Shown here one piece after another: positions 1 to 10,471 of a stretch of 64,000 nucleotides of DNA. This DNA comes from Diplonema japonicum (taxonomy: Eukaryota > Euglenozoa > Diplonemea > Diplonemida > Diplonemidae). The notes under the pieces are model-generated. The model was not told the origin of the DNA and made no database searches. It saw only the letters and a program-made list of their open reading frames with translations. The number at the start of each line of letters is the position of its first letter. The first letter of the stretch is position 1. The stretch is from positions 250,001 through 314,000 of the forward strand of contig OZ025685.1 in the NCBI GenBank assembly GCA_964019335.1, read 5' to 3'. The translations under genes and the position numbers were made by a program.

Positions 1-2
1 TT

Positions 3-3000
3 CCAGCCGAAGAAGACATAATTCCAGCCGAAGAAGACGTGCTCGAGACAAGAGACGAAGGAGACATTGTAGCAATAATTGATGCTGGAGAACACTGGGT
101 GTGCTTGATGGGAAAGGAAAGCGGGCAGTTCAAACTTGAAAACCGCATCTACACAATCGAGAGAAACAGATTCAGAATAATAGGCGGATTGTCACCGGAC
201 AAAGAATACTCGATATCCGAACCCTCCGGGACGGCCGTTCCATTCCAAACATCCTCTGTAGTGACAATCCACCGTCTCTGCAGTATTGGGCAAACCTTCG
301 TCCGTTTAAACTGGGTGCACACCGCGGTGTCCAAGTACAGTGCTATCGAAGTTGTTTTGAAAAAGATTACACCGCATGGTGACTCATGGAAATTCTCAAC
401 AGCAGGAAACCACAGACTGTTCGCTAAGGAAACACCGGTTGTTATTCCAAATCTTGCTATATCCACGGAATACGCTTTAAGGATACGGGCTGTCGTCAGG
501 CTGCCGACTCAAGTCCATGACGACACCGGTGTCCGCTCGCTTCGGGGTATTTGGACACCTTGGGTGTCTTTTCGAACCCGGTCACCGCCGGTTCTCAAGG
601 TTATAAAAAAAACAGGGGTTTCAGTGTCAGTGGGATGGTCATGCGCTGCGGAATATCTCATGGCCACACCTGCATCATGGCACGCGATGATCCCCGACGA
701 CTGCGGGGCCACCTCGTACTCTGTGGATGTCACCGCATCGTGGTCGGACAATCCGGTTACAAAACAACGAAAAGAAGCGGTGCTGAAGGAATTGGTGGAC
801 GTAGATATGTCAGTAAGCCCTGATGCATCAGACGACGATTTTCACGAAAAGATGAACAAGGACAGAAAGAGACAGGCGGGGCAGGAACGACAGGAGAAGA
901 TCGACGCACTGGAAACACTCCTCAGCGTTGAATACGGAACCGATATTTTTTATAGAGACCGGCAATCCGTGCCCTGCACGAAATCCATTGCAACGTTCAA
1001 CGGGCTGGAACCCAATCTTACATACGAAGCACTGCTTAAGATAGTCAACGACACACAAGGTTCCGACGTAGCTCGCGTCTCCTTCAAGACCACTGGTGGA
1101 CGGAACATCCATCCCGACTCAAGGGACATTAAAGAATTATTCGAGGCTGCGTTCAAGACAAAGACAGAAAAGCGAGACGATTCAGAGTTAGACGCCCTTG
1201 ACGAAAAGGCTTCAAATGAGGACCTCGACGACAGCCGCGTGCTTGGCGTTGAAGGTCATGACAGCCAGGACCTCACCTCCCATCTGAACCCCGCCCGGTA
1301 CATCACCATCACACGCTTGACAGAGACGTCAGTTTCATTCGAATGGACGAACTACGACACGGAGCGTGAAATAGAACTTCGCAATCTACTCGAACCCACA
1401 CTTGACTATGCGATAATTCAATCTGATTCTTCATCAGTATCTGACTTTTCATGTGAGAATGATGGATCTCATGATGAAGTCAATGACCAGTGTACTCTCC
1501 CCAACCTCATCTCCCTGCCCGCCATCAAGAGGGAGGGTATTGACGACACCCATATGAGCAGTGGGTGCATGCAGGAGCTTAACGCGATCGAAGCTGAAAA
1601 ACAGAAGCTGAACGCGCTTCAACAACGAGAGATGAAGATCACCTACACGATACAGCTTCTCCAGCTTGAACCTCACGAAGAGCTTGCTCCCCACGATTGG
1701 GTCACAGAGGTCGTGGCAGAACCAACGAACCCTGACGAGAACGGTGGCCTCGCCCAGACCGCAGATGCAACCAATGCAACCGAGCTGATCACAACTGATT
1801 TCAACTCCATGCTGAATGGGCTGCAAGGGGGGGTACGGTACGCCATTAAAATCGCGTGTCAGCTGCCCGAAGGCTGGTCAGCCTTCTCAAAGATAACATA
1901 CTTTACCACTGCAGCGCCGCCTGTGTGCGTCGTCAAGACTCTTCAAGACTCGCCTCACCACCTGAACCAGGTGTACGTTTACCCGAAACCGACAAACCTT
2001 GAGCGGTATGAGAAGGCGGCCACCAGAATGCTCGAGCGACACAACTTCACATGCTACCATGACCCCGCGTACATGGTCAGGCTCACTAACATCGCAGGCG
2101 AGAATGTGTACCATCGGTTTTTCGCGTCGAGCACGCACTTTGCAGTTACTAGCACCGGTACTAAGACCAACGTAGGCTTCCCTGTGACCCTCTTCGAGCC
2201 AGGGAGCTATACGCGGATATCAATCCGCATGAGCCTCCCCGGCAAGCACAGCAAGAGTCTGTCTGACGACGAGTGGACCGGGTGGTCGAAGCCGCTGTAC
2301 GTTGCGCAGCGGTTCATCCCCATCACTGTGGTGGACATCGGAATGGGGTGGGTTTCGCTGAGCTGGAAGACACAAGCTGTGAGGAACCAAAACACAACAA
2401 CAACGCTATCGAACGTGGTGTTGCAGGTGAGGTCTGCCTTAAACACCACGACGATAGCAATTTGGTGCCCAGAAGCGGAAGAGGGGAAGGAAGACGGTGT
2501 CGCAACGATAAATGATCTGGGGTATGAACGATACAGAATATACCTGGTTGGGACCGAGTATTGCGACGAGGACAAGGCGGCCGCGATGTCCGTGGTGGGC
2601 TCCTCATGGGACGAGAAGTTCTCTGCGGTGGCGTTGGTGCGGAGGTTCGACCCGCTGCTGTCGAAGATCGGCGAAGACTTCATCGAGCTGTACTGCGTCC
2701 AGAGCGACGCCGACAACTTCATAACAGACGATGACGGGGTGGCCGTCCCACAGGACATAGGTGAACTAGACCGCGGACAAGTTGCCGAGATGTGCCACCT
2801 TCTTCGGCTCCTCGAAGACGGCCAAAAGAAGCCCGACCACTGCCAGAACGCGCGTGACATCAACCTCTTTGAGGTCAGCATCTGCGACAAATTCAGCGGC
2901 CTAGAACCCATTAACGTCACATTCTCCCCCACCGCGCTTCTCTCCGGCAACATCAGTGACCTCCAGTCTGCAACCGTGTACACCATCACCCTTCGCCCCC

Positions 3001-6000
3001 AGCTCATCAGTGGCGGCAGATTCCATTGGGGCCAGTGGAGCCAGCCTGTACAGTTCTGCACGATGAGCCCGATCGAGCTGAATCTGCGACACGTTGGTGA
3101 AGATTTCATCGAGGTGTGGTGGGACAGACCGTTCCCTTACCAGATAGGCAAGAAAGTGCTGACAAGGGAAGACCATCAGAGACGCCTCATGATGCGATCC
3201 GAGGCCCCGCCTGTCTCGCCTGTGCCAGACTCCTCGAAGACGAAGCGCGTTTCGATAAACCCGTTGAACCTGATGGAACAAACGGAGCACGCATACATAG
3301 ATAAGGTGTACGACTTCCATTTAGGGTACGAGCTGTCGGTGTTCCATGAGAAGCCTCGCGAAGAGCGGGAGGAAGCCCCTGCGAAGGAAGTGGCACCGCC
3401 GCCAGTGCCAAAGCCCGAAACGATTAAGCTGAAGAATACCGAGGTGTTCCATGTGTTGCGTGACCTGAAACCGGGGACAAAATATAAGCTCAAGATCCGT
3501 CAGGAGGCATCAAAGTCGGATGGCACGGTGCAGCAGTTCAGTGCGGCATCCAACTGTCTTGCAGTGTGGACGGCACCGATACCGACAGCTTCGGTTAATG
3601 AGGTGGGGGAAACAAGCTGCAGGGTTGTCATATCGAAGTCGACGGAAAGTGTTGCGAGATTGGAACAGCTGGACCCCACAGACACAACGGAGTGCCCTAC
3701 CGTGCAGCAGCTGGACGAAGTGTCAATAACAGCTTTCCAGATCCGTGTGATTCCCCACTTTTCCGTGTTCAGAAAGTACATCTTTCACCAACCACTGGTT
3801 CCCCCTCTTTGTGCGAACCACACCCACCCATGCCAAGAGGAACGATACAAGTCTAAAATCGAGAGGTTCAACGAAAATTGCACCGATATTGTCCCAAAAG
3901 CAGACGAGGACCTCTACCGTTCAGACGACACGTGGCCGTTGATATACAAGTATGCGTGTGACCTGTCGAACCTTCCATATGAAGGTGCAGGCGGGTTTGA
4001 CGGGTGCTACGTTGCGAACATGCTGCCCAACCCTGACGGTGTGTACCGGTTGATGTCGCTGATGCCTGACTCAAGGTACGCGGTGATGGTGCGGAGGATC
4101 ATCTCCGATAGGCTGTGCGGCAAGTGGTCTGTCGTCACCACCTTTGTGACACAGGCACTCATCGTTACCACTCCAGAGGCTGTCGCTGAGACATATGCGG
4201 GCATCAACTGGAGCAGAATGGAGAGCACCGAAGGCGCGGAACATGAAGATAATGCGCTCGATGCCCCTCAGTACTGTTCGTCGAGCAGGGTTACTGGCTG
4301 GCAGATATTTATATCAGGGATGCTTCCCGTCGATGCCGACGACCCTGCCCCTACCGGAATGAAAGATCAGCAACAGTTGATTTCCGTGCCTGCTAACTCA
4401 GACAGCTATGTCTTCCCGCACCTCCTACCCGAGTCGGTCTACGTTGTCAAGGTGCGTGCGTTTTACAAACAGCGAGAGGACCCTTGGTCCGTGTGGAGTA
4501 CTGAGATAATCATCCACACTAAACCGCCATTGCTCCTTACCGTGCACGGTATGGGGACTACCTTTTGCAGCATCGAGTGCAAGAGAGACGGCAGTGAACG
4601 TGTGGACGAGATCTATGAGCTACGTGTGCTCGATACGCAGGACGAAGGGTGGAGCAGGTCCCTCACGACGAACGACCAGTCGTTGATCCCTGAAACGTCG
4701 ACGCCGCCTATCACTATCCACGAGACCAAAAAAGAAGGACATGTGTCGATAAGGGGCCTTGTTTATGGTAAACGGTACGTCGCCTTGGCGCGTGTCGCGG
4801 ACCAGGGGATGCTGAACAGGTGGAGCGTGATGCGCATGTTCGAGACGCAGCACCCTCCAGAGGTGCGCATCGTCTGTGTCAACGAAAACGACGTCCTTCT
4901 AGAAATACGGAACAACAGCAGCACCGTCTACCGTGTCTCCGCCAATGGAAGGATCCTCATAAAGGAGTTCAGACAAGTCGGTTCAGTAATGACACTGCTT
5001 CTGAAGGGCCTCACCCTAAACCAAGAGTACTGTTTGCGGACGGCAGAATTGATCAACAAGAACGGGGCCGAAGTAGAGTGGGCGAAGTGGGCGGATTTTG
5101 TGGAGATCAGGACGACTCCCCAGAGACCTTCGGTCCCTATGTTGTACGAGGCAAGGAAAGGAGTGGCAACGTTCTTTTGGAAGCTTGAGGACGTGCTGGA
5201 TATTGTGAACCAGACAAATCCTGCGGCCCCGACGTCCTCATATGCTGAGAACTCGCGTCGGCACTTGGCGTTTATTTACGACAACGAAGCAGAGGATGCA
5301 ACGGAGGAAACGAAGAAAGTAGTGGCAGATTTGGTGGCGGTGTATAACCCTGATGCGGAGTTGGTGGACAACTCGAGCGAGGCGTTGTCACTGTCTGGCT
5401 TTGGGGAGAAGAAGTTGGAGTTCTGTGTAGAAGCCGCACGACGTGTGGAAGGCCTAACTCAGCACGACCATTTGTTCACAACATGGACCAGAATCGGGTC
5501 GATCCCTGCGCCGTTCTGCAGGCTGAAGCTTGACGGCCCTCTTGAGAGTTATTGCTTCCGCCTCCGAACAGCGTATACCGACGGGGAGCAGCACCTAGTG
5601 TCGCGTCCGTCGCCTGTGTTTGGCTTCAGTCCCCCGCAAGTCCCGAAGGCTGTCACGTCGGTTACAGTCTGCGACATCCTGCACACATCTGCGCTGGTTC
5701 GGTGGGACGCACCGCCTGACATTCGCATTCACAACCAAGTTTATTACAGTGTGTTTGTTATGAGGACGGACGCAAGAGTGAAGGAAACTTGGAATGAGGC
5801 AGCAAGAGTGCGTGTTGAGGGGTACTTCCTGACAGACCTCGCAATGTGCACGTCATACAAGGTGAAGATACGGTGCAATTCGAGCTTCGGGAGTGGGTGT
5901 TGGAGCAACAGTGTGTCTTTTCACACGCAAAGCCGCGCATCTGGGGCCGGGCTAGAGGCTAGGTTCACAGGAGGTGTGGACCTTAACGATGTGCGGTCGG

Positions 6001-6413
6001 TATGGAGGCCCAACGACCAATGTTGGCCTTTCCCTAACAAATCTGAGTGCGATGCGACACCCTTCCCTTACGAGACGCCATTTCATATGTACCACAAAGG
6101 TGTCATCCGGCGGTGGGCAAGTAGTGAGGCAGACCAATGGGCTTTCACACTGAGCGTGCCTCAGCAAGGGGTGCCATATGTGTCAGAGGCCCGGCCCCAC
6201 CAGTCATTTTCACCCCCGTTGAACCTTCTGAGAAGGCATACTGCGACTCCTCAGCTGTTCCCAGTGACCCCTGCCGTCTTGATACCGAAGCGGCCTTCCT
6301 CTGCGGGGGCTGCGAGAAGATCAAGTCGGAATTACACTTCCCCTGTCAATGACGACACCAACGAACCCACCGAACTTGCGTTCCGGTTCAAAAGCACCCC
6401 GCCTTTAATGTAA
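3..6413 (+). CDS. Fibronectin type III-like multi-repeat protein, 5' partial
   Basis: The reading frame is open from the window edge to a TAA at 6411-6413, so the true start lies upstream; the GTG at 39 is not a start. The visible part is about 2,136 residues without introns. About eleven repeats resemble fibronectin type III domains: each closes with a Trp-x-x-Trp then F-x-T-x-x-P-P signature (for example W-T-P-W near 551 and W-G-Q-W-S near 3025), followed by a new strand ending in a Trp or Tyr. Between repeats are acidic or Gln/Glu-rich linkers (around 820-950, 1130-1260 and 1560-1640). The left edge carries two tandem copies of a 21-nt unit encoding IPAEEDI/V. I see no signal peptide or membrane segment in the visible part. 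A structural or scaffold role is inferred from the repeats only; no specific family was recognised. Confidence 0.75.
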   Translation, partial: PAEEDIIPAEEDVLETRDEGDIVAIIDAGEHWVCLMGKESGQFKLENRIYTIERNRFRIIGGLSPDKEYSISEPSGTAVPFQTSSVVTIHRLCSIGQTFVRLNWVHTAVSKYSAIEVVLKKITPHGDSWKFSTAGNHRLFAKETPVVIPNLAISTEYALRIRAVVRLPTQVHDDTGVRSLRGIWTPWVSFRTRSPPVLKVIKKTGVSVSVGWSCAAEYLMATPASWHAMIPDDCGATSYSVDVTASWSDNPVTKQRKEAVLKELVDVDMSVSPDASDDDFHEKMNKDRKRQAGQERQEKIDALETLLSVEYGTDIFYRDRQSVPCTKSIATFNGLEPNLTYEALLKIVNDTQGSDVARVSFKTTGGRNIHPDSRDIKELFEAAFKTKTEKRDDSELDALDEKASNEDLDDSRVLGVEGHDSQDLTSHLNPARYITITRLTETSVSFEWTNYDTEREIELRNLLEPTLDYAIIQSDSSSVSDFSCENDGSHDEVNDQCTLPNLISLPAIKREGIDDTHMSSGCMQELNAIEAEKQKLNALQQREMKITYTIQLLQLEPHEELAPHDWVTEVVAEPTNPDENGGLAQTADATNATELITTDFNSMLNGLQGGVRYAIKIACQLPEGWSAFSKITYFTTAAPPVCVVKTLQDSPHHLNQVYVYPKPTNLERYEKAATRMLERHNFTCYHDPAYMVRLTNIAGENVYHRFFASSTHFAVTSTGTKTNVGFPVTLFEPGSYTRISIRMSLPGKHSKSLSDDEWTGWSKPLYVAQRFIPITVVDIGMGWVSLSWKTQAVRNQNTTTTLSNVVLQVRSALNTTTIAIWCPEAEEGKEDGVATINDLGYERYRIYLVGTEYCDEDKAAAMSVVGSSWDEKFSAVALVRRFDPLLSKIGEDFIELYCVQSDADNFITDDDGVAVPQDIGELDRGQVAEMCHLLRLLEDGQKKPDHCQNARDINLFEVSICDKFSGLEPINVTFSPTALLSGNISDLQSATVYTITLRPQLISGGRFHWGQWSQPVQFCTMSPIELNLRHVGEDFIEVWWDRPFPYQIGKKVLTREDHQRRLMMRSEAPPVSPVPDSSKTKRVSINPLNLMEQTEHAYIDKVYDFHLGYELSVFHEKPREEREEAPAKEVAPPPVPKPETIKLKNTEVFHVLRDLKPGTKYKLKIRQEASKSDGTVQQFSAASNCLAVWTAPIPTASVNEVGETSCRVVISKSTESVARLEQLDPTDTTECPTVQQLDEVSITAFQIRVIPHFSVFRKYIFHQPLVPPLCANHTHPCQEERYKSKIERFNENCTDIVPKADEDLYRSDDTWPLIYKYACDLSNLPYEGAGGFDGCYVANMLPNPDGVYRLMSLMPDSRYAVMVRRIISDRLCGKWSVVTTFVTQALIVTTPEAVAETYAGINWSRMESTEGAEHEDNALDAPQYCSSSRVTGWQIFISGMLPVDADDPAPTGMKDQQQLISVPANSDSYVFPHLLPESVYVVKVRAFYKQREDPWSVWSTEIIIHTKPPLLLTVHGMGTTFCSIECKRDGSERVDEIYELRVLDTQDEGWSRSLTTNDQSLIPETSTPPITIHETKKEGHVSIRGLVYGKRYVALARVADQGMLNRWSVMRMFETQHPPEVRIVCVNENDVLLEIRNNSSTVYRVSANGRILIKEFRQVGSVMTLLLKGLTLNQEYCLRTAELINKNGAEVEWAKWADFVEIRTTPQRPSVPMLYEARKGVATFFWKLEDVLDIVNQTNPAAPTSSYAENSRRHLAFIYDNEAEDATEETKKVVADLVAVYNPDAELVDNSSEALSLSGFGEKKLEFCVEAARRVEGLTQHDHLFTTWTRIGSIPAPFCRLKLDGPLESYCFRLRTAYTDGEQHLVSRPSPVFGFSPPQVPKAVTSVTVCDILHTSALVRWDAPPDIRIHNQVYYSVFVMRTDARVKETWNEAARVRVEGYFLTDLAMCTSYKVKIRCNSSFGSGCWSNSVSFHTQSRASGAGLEARFTGGVDLNDVRSVWRPNDQCWPFPNKSECDATPFPYETPFHMYHKGVIRRWASSEADQWAFTLSVPQQGVPYVSEARPHQSFSPPLNLLRRHTATPQLFPVTPAVLIPKRPSSAGAARRSSRNYTSPVNDDTNEPTELAFRFKSTPPLM

Positions 6414-6568
6414 GATGGAGAGGGGAAAGAAAAAAAAAGAAGGTTTTTTTACAGAAGCCACGTGAACTTAGATTTTTCTTAAGAGCCGCGCTTCGCAGCG
6501 GTACATTTTTTCCCCCCTTTATCTGCGTTGCAGCCCTAACCTACCCCCCCCTTCAGATTTTGAGAAAC

Positions 6569-8303
6569 ATGTCGCTGACGCAGATATTGCTGGATGCCCA
6601 AGATCAGGGTGTCGATGGTACGAAGAGGAACAGGGCCATGGTGATGATCCAGGATGCCGAGAAGGGTAATATCGAGAACTACATCGGGTCATTGATGCAG
6701 GAGTTGGGGGACGAGTCGAAGCCCGAGGGCAGCAGAGTGCTTGCGGGGACGCTGCTGAAAAACACAATGTCGAGCAATGACATGGCGAAGAGGGAAGAGC
6801 TCGCAAAGAGATGGCTGGGAGTCAGGACGGAGACCCGACAGGAAGTGAAGAACATGGTGCTCGCAACGTTGTCATCACCGAAGAAGCACGCAAGAGTAGT
6901 GGCAGCCACAGTAGCAGCTCACATCGCACGAGTAGAGCTCCCCGTGGGGCAGTGGCAGGACTTTGTCCCGCAGCTCTGCGGAGTAGCCGTTCAAACCGCG
7001 AACCCAAACCAACGAGAAGCCTCTCTCATGTGCATTGGATACCTGTGCGAGGAGTGCGACCATGAGTACCTCCTCAGGTTCTCAGGTAACGTCGTGCAAT
7101 CCGTCTACACCGCGATGAACGACACAACTCCGAGCATCCGTCTTGAAGGCACCAAGGCCCTCGCCAACTCCTTCGAGTTCATCGGCGGAGCCATGGACGA
7201 CGAGAAGCAGCGTGGACACCTCTTGCAGGTTATCTGCGAGACAGCATCGAGAACCCACGAGCCCGTTGCCAACAAGGAAACCCGTGAGGTCGCCATGGAG
7301 TGTCTTGTCAAGCTCGTTATGCTGTACTACGATAAGATCGGGCCCTACATGCAGGCGCTGTTCACGCTGACCTGCGAGGCTGTTCAACAGGACGAGGAAG
7401 AGGTTGCCCTCCAAGGCCTTGAGTTCTGGACGTCGATGTGCGAAGTGGAGCAGGAGCTTATAGACATTGCTGCCAACAACATCCCGTCAGAGGAAGACAT
7501 GAAGTGTGCGTACTACGTAAAGGGTGCAACGAAGTTCCTGATCCCCATCATCTGGGACTGCCTCTTGAAGCAAGACGAGCACGCCGGTGAAGACGACTGG
7601 AACATCTGCTTCGCAGGAGGCACTTGCCTCCAGGCAATCAGTGCCACCATCGGTGACCCGATCGTCGAGGCCGTCATGCCCCTCGTCCTGCAGAATTTCG
7701 AGAACCCCGATTGGCGCAGCATGGAGGCTGCAACCCTTGCCTTCGGGTCCATTCTGGAGGGCACCACGACAGCAGGCCCGCTCGGTACCCACCTCACCGC
7801 GAGCATTCAGTCCCTGTTGAGTCATATGGCGCATCCCAACCATCTTATCAAGGAATCAACTGCATGGTGCATCGGTAGAATGGCGGAATTCCACGTTGAA
7901 GCTATCAAAGCTCATTGCCTGCAGCCTGTCTTGGAATGCATGCTCGTCACATTGAAGGACCCCGAGCCCCGCATCGCCGCAAAGGGCTGCTACGCGATTC
8001 TTCACATCGCGCAGGGCTGCGGGGGGTGGGCCGACGAGGACGCCACCAACCACATGTCACCCTTTTTCACGAAGACAGCGGAGGACCTACTGGCGGTGGT
8101 CGACAGGCAGGACGGCACCCAAGCTGGGCTGAGGAGCTGTGCGTGGGAAGCTCTCGGCGCGCTGGTGGGCTGCTGCGCAAACGACTGCTTGCATGTCGTG
8201 GAGACCCTTCTCCCCGTGCTTATCGGGAGACTGGAACAAACGCTGACGTACCAACCCACTGACGAGAACATGAACAAGCAGGTGTGCATAGATACAAATG
8301 GGT

Positions 8304-8369
<66 letters not shown>

Positions 8370-8545
8370 AGGTGAACGACATGCAAGGGCTGCTGTGTGG
8401 GCTGCTGCACTTCGTGTGCAGGAAGCTGAAGGAGAACATCGCACCATTTGCCGACCGCTTGATGCACGCTATCATGGCACTGCTGTCGAAGGACAGCACG
8501 ACGGTATGGTGGTGGGGGTAACAGGGTTTTAAGAATCATTCACAA

Positions 8546-8580
<35 letters not shown>

Positions 8581-9137
8581 TGCAAGAAGAGGCGTTCATG
8601 GCTGTAGGGGCCGTTGCGAACGCTCTTGATAAAGATTTTGTGAAGTATCTGAAGCCATTCTTCCCCCTCTTGAAGTTGGGGTTGGAAAACGTCGAAGCGC
8701 CGTCCGTGTGCAGCATTGCCGTGGGCACTCTCAGCGACGTGCTGTCCGCAGTGACGGTAGACATCGCACTTTACTGCGATGACCTGATGATGGCCCTGCT
8801 GCAAGGCCTCAGCAACGGAAACATGGACAAGGACGTGAAGCCCGCCATCATCTCCACCTTCGGTGACGTGGCACTGAACATCGAGGAGAATTTCGAGAAG
8901 TACCTGCCCGTCGTTATGAATGTGATAGGGGTTGCGGGGAACAAGGTCCAGGAAGAGGTGGTCAAAGACCGTGAGTGCGAGGAGTGGGTATTAAAAAAAA
9001 AAAAATAATAAAATAAAAAAAAGAGAATGTACCAAGACGAAATGCGAGAACACATCTGTTCCGGGTACACCGGGATCTTGATGGGTCTTAAGAAGAAGAA
9101 GAGCCATGTGTTCAAGCAATACGTTGAGCAGGTATGG

Positions 9138-9175
<38 letters not shown>

Positions 9176-9396
9176 TGGTCGCCACCCTTAACCACATTGC
9201 TGCCGACCGAGAGAGTCTTCCCGCGGCCACGTACTGCAATGCGATTTCCTTGGTAGGCGATCTCATCAACGTTTACGGTCCTCCCGTCAAGGATATGTTT
9301 TCGCCAGCCATGGGCCAAATGATAAATGAGGGCGCTATGCATGAAGATGATAGTGTGAAAGAGGCGGCCCAGTGGGCGCTCTCTATGGCCAAGTGA
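6569..9396 (+). CDS. KPNB1: Importin subunit beta-1 (karyopherin beta), five exons
   Basis: Nuclear import receptor that binds importin alpha or cargo, RanGTP and nucleoporins through HEAT repeats. Exons: 6569-8281, 8372-8503, 8580-8987, 9024-9131 and 9175-9396. All four introns are phase 0, and splicing gives 860 residues, the size of yeast Kap95 (861) and human KPNB1 (876). The N-terminus (MSLTQILLDAQ), the LGVRTETRQEVKN-like stretch, QREASLMCIGYLCEEC and the C-terminal block beginning VQEEAFMAVGAVANAL match the family in order. The ATG at 6569 is the first in a good context and follows a C-rich tract ending CAG at 6553-6555. Intron 1 (90 nt) is a multiple of three with no stop, so an unspliced reading inserts a poly-Lys stretch. 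Exon 3/4 junction is the least certain: the donor at 8988 keeps the frame, whereas the stronger-looking GTGAGT at 8971 does not. Confidence 0.95.
8282..8371 (+). other. Intron 1 of importin beta
   Basis: 90 nt, GTGTGC donor and ACAG acceptor, phase 0. It contains an uninterrupted run of 61 A (8308-8368) immediately before CAG. It is in frame and free of stops, so gene prediction could mistake it for coding sequence. Confidence 0.85.
8504..8579 (+). other. Intron 2 of importin beta
   Basis: 76 nt, GTATGG donor, phase 0, ending in A31 followed by G. It has in-frame stops, and the next exon resumes exactly at the conserved VQE(E/D)A block of importin beta. Confidence 0.88.
8988..9023 (+). other. 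Intron 3 of importin beta, 36 nt
   Basis: GTATT followed by A13, TAATAAAAT and A8 then G. Only this donor/acceptor pair keeps the frame into the conserved REHICSGYTG-like segment (human RESCLEAYTG). Confidence 0.7.
9132..9174 (+). other. Intron 4 of importin beta: GTATGG-A36-G
   Basis: 43 nt consisting only of GTATGG, 36 A and a final G. The flanking exons give EQ/VVATLNHIAAD, continuous with the family, so the whole intron is a donor, an A-run and AG. Confidence 0.85.
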
Positions 9397-10012
9397 ATTC
9401 CCCCCCCCTCCCCACATTTTTACCCCCTTTTATTTATTTATTTTTTTTCATCAATCTATCACGTTCTTTTTTTTCACACCCCTCTCCCGTTCTCCTTGTT
9501 TATCAAAATGCTTCCCCACGTTCCCAATTTGTTTCGTTTCAAAGGAAATGAAGAGGGAAGTGGGGGGGGGGGGGGGAGGGGGATATTTAAGAATTTTAAT
9601 TAAAATTAGAAAGAGGTGGGGGGAAGGAAGAAGTAAGCTGTGCCCTACTTCGAGTGCCCTCCCCTCCCCCCCATGTAAATTAGCTTTCCTTTTTTTGGTG
9701 GGGTTGCTAATAACTTCACTTTTTTCTTCCCCCCTTGTTTTTTTTTTACAGTGTAACCCCCTGGTTAATTTCTTTTTTTATACCCCGCTACTAGAGGTTA
9801 TTTTAAGAATACTGAATCTTTTTAAAGAAGGGGGGGAGAAAAAAAAACAAAAACAACTGACCCTTTTGTACATTGCATCTGTACCCATTCTTTTTTTTTT
9901 TTCTATTTCCACCCAAAGGGATCCCGGTTCTTATATTTTTTTTTTTTCCCTTTTTTTTTGTACCCTTAGAGACATGGACAGGGAGGAAAAGTACAGGGGG
10001 AGCAGCAAGAGT

Positions 10013-10056
<44 letters not shown>

Positions 10057-10397
10057 ATCGAAATTATATTTTTTTTTGTGAGTCAGCATGCAACTGTCCC
10101 GCGCCTGGATGACGTGCACTTGCTTAGTTTAACACTCTTGCATCTCCCCTTTATCCCCCCTTTTTTTTCTTTCTTTGCCTCCCCCATTCTTCTTCCGTTT
10201 TCCACATTTCTTTTTTTTTTTGAGAAAGGGGGGTTGAAGAATGGGGAAAGAGCAAAAAAAAGGAACTAAAACCCCCCCCCCCCCCCCTGCTCCATGTCGG
10301 TTCTTTTTTTTTTTCTTCTTTTCTTTTCTCGCCGTCGTCCCCACCCTCCCACCCTCCCCACTGGTCTGGTTATATATTCTTATTGGTTTTTTTTTTC

Positions 10398-10432
<35 letters not shown>

Positions 10433-10471
10433 GAACAAAAAAAAAAAGGAGTGGGGAGGGGGAGAAAAAAA
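9397..10471 (+). other. Homopolymer-rich intergenic spacer
   Basis: No gene seen. It contains G-, T- and A-runs, including A37 near 10018-10054 and an ATT microsatellite at about 10407-10433. A short less-biased island at 10078-10145 (starting GTGAGTCAGCATGC) has no recognised function. Apparent reading frames here are runs of Phe, Lys, Gly or Pro. Confidence 0.6.

Noticed and set aside
39-41. GTG as the start codon of the first gene.
   Set aside because: The frame is open to the window edge with an in-frame 21-nt repeat before it, so the gene is simply cut by the window.
2207-3109. 300-residue minus-strand frame within the FN3-like gene.
   Set aside because: Shadow of the strongly supported + strand frame; Ser/Arg-rich with no recognisable domain.
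8971-8976. GTGAGT as donor of importin beta intron 3.
   Set aside because: With the available AAG acceptor it shifts the frame out of the conserved REHICSGYTG segment; GTATTA at 8988 does not.
9548-10018. Open frame of 156 residues in the spacer.
   Set aside because: It consists of Gly, Phe, Lys and Pro runs from simple sequence and has no conserved-looking segment.
9873-10112. Coding exon or CRISPR-like array in the regular homopolymer blocks.
   Set aside because: There is no repeat-spacer structure, just mononucleotide runs; CRISPR is also not expected in a eukaryote.
10241-10471. N-terminal extension of the K+ channel (Pro, Phe and Tyr runs).
   Set aside because: It translates C-, T- and ATT-repeats; the ATG at 10472 follows an A-run as at other genes and begins ordinary sequence.
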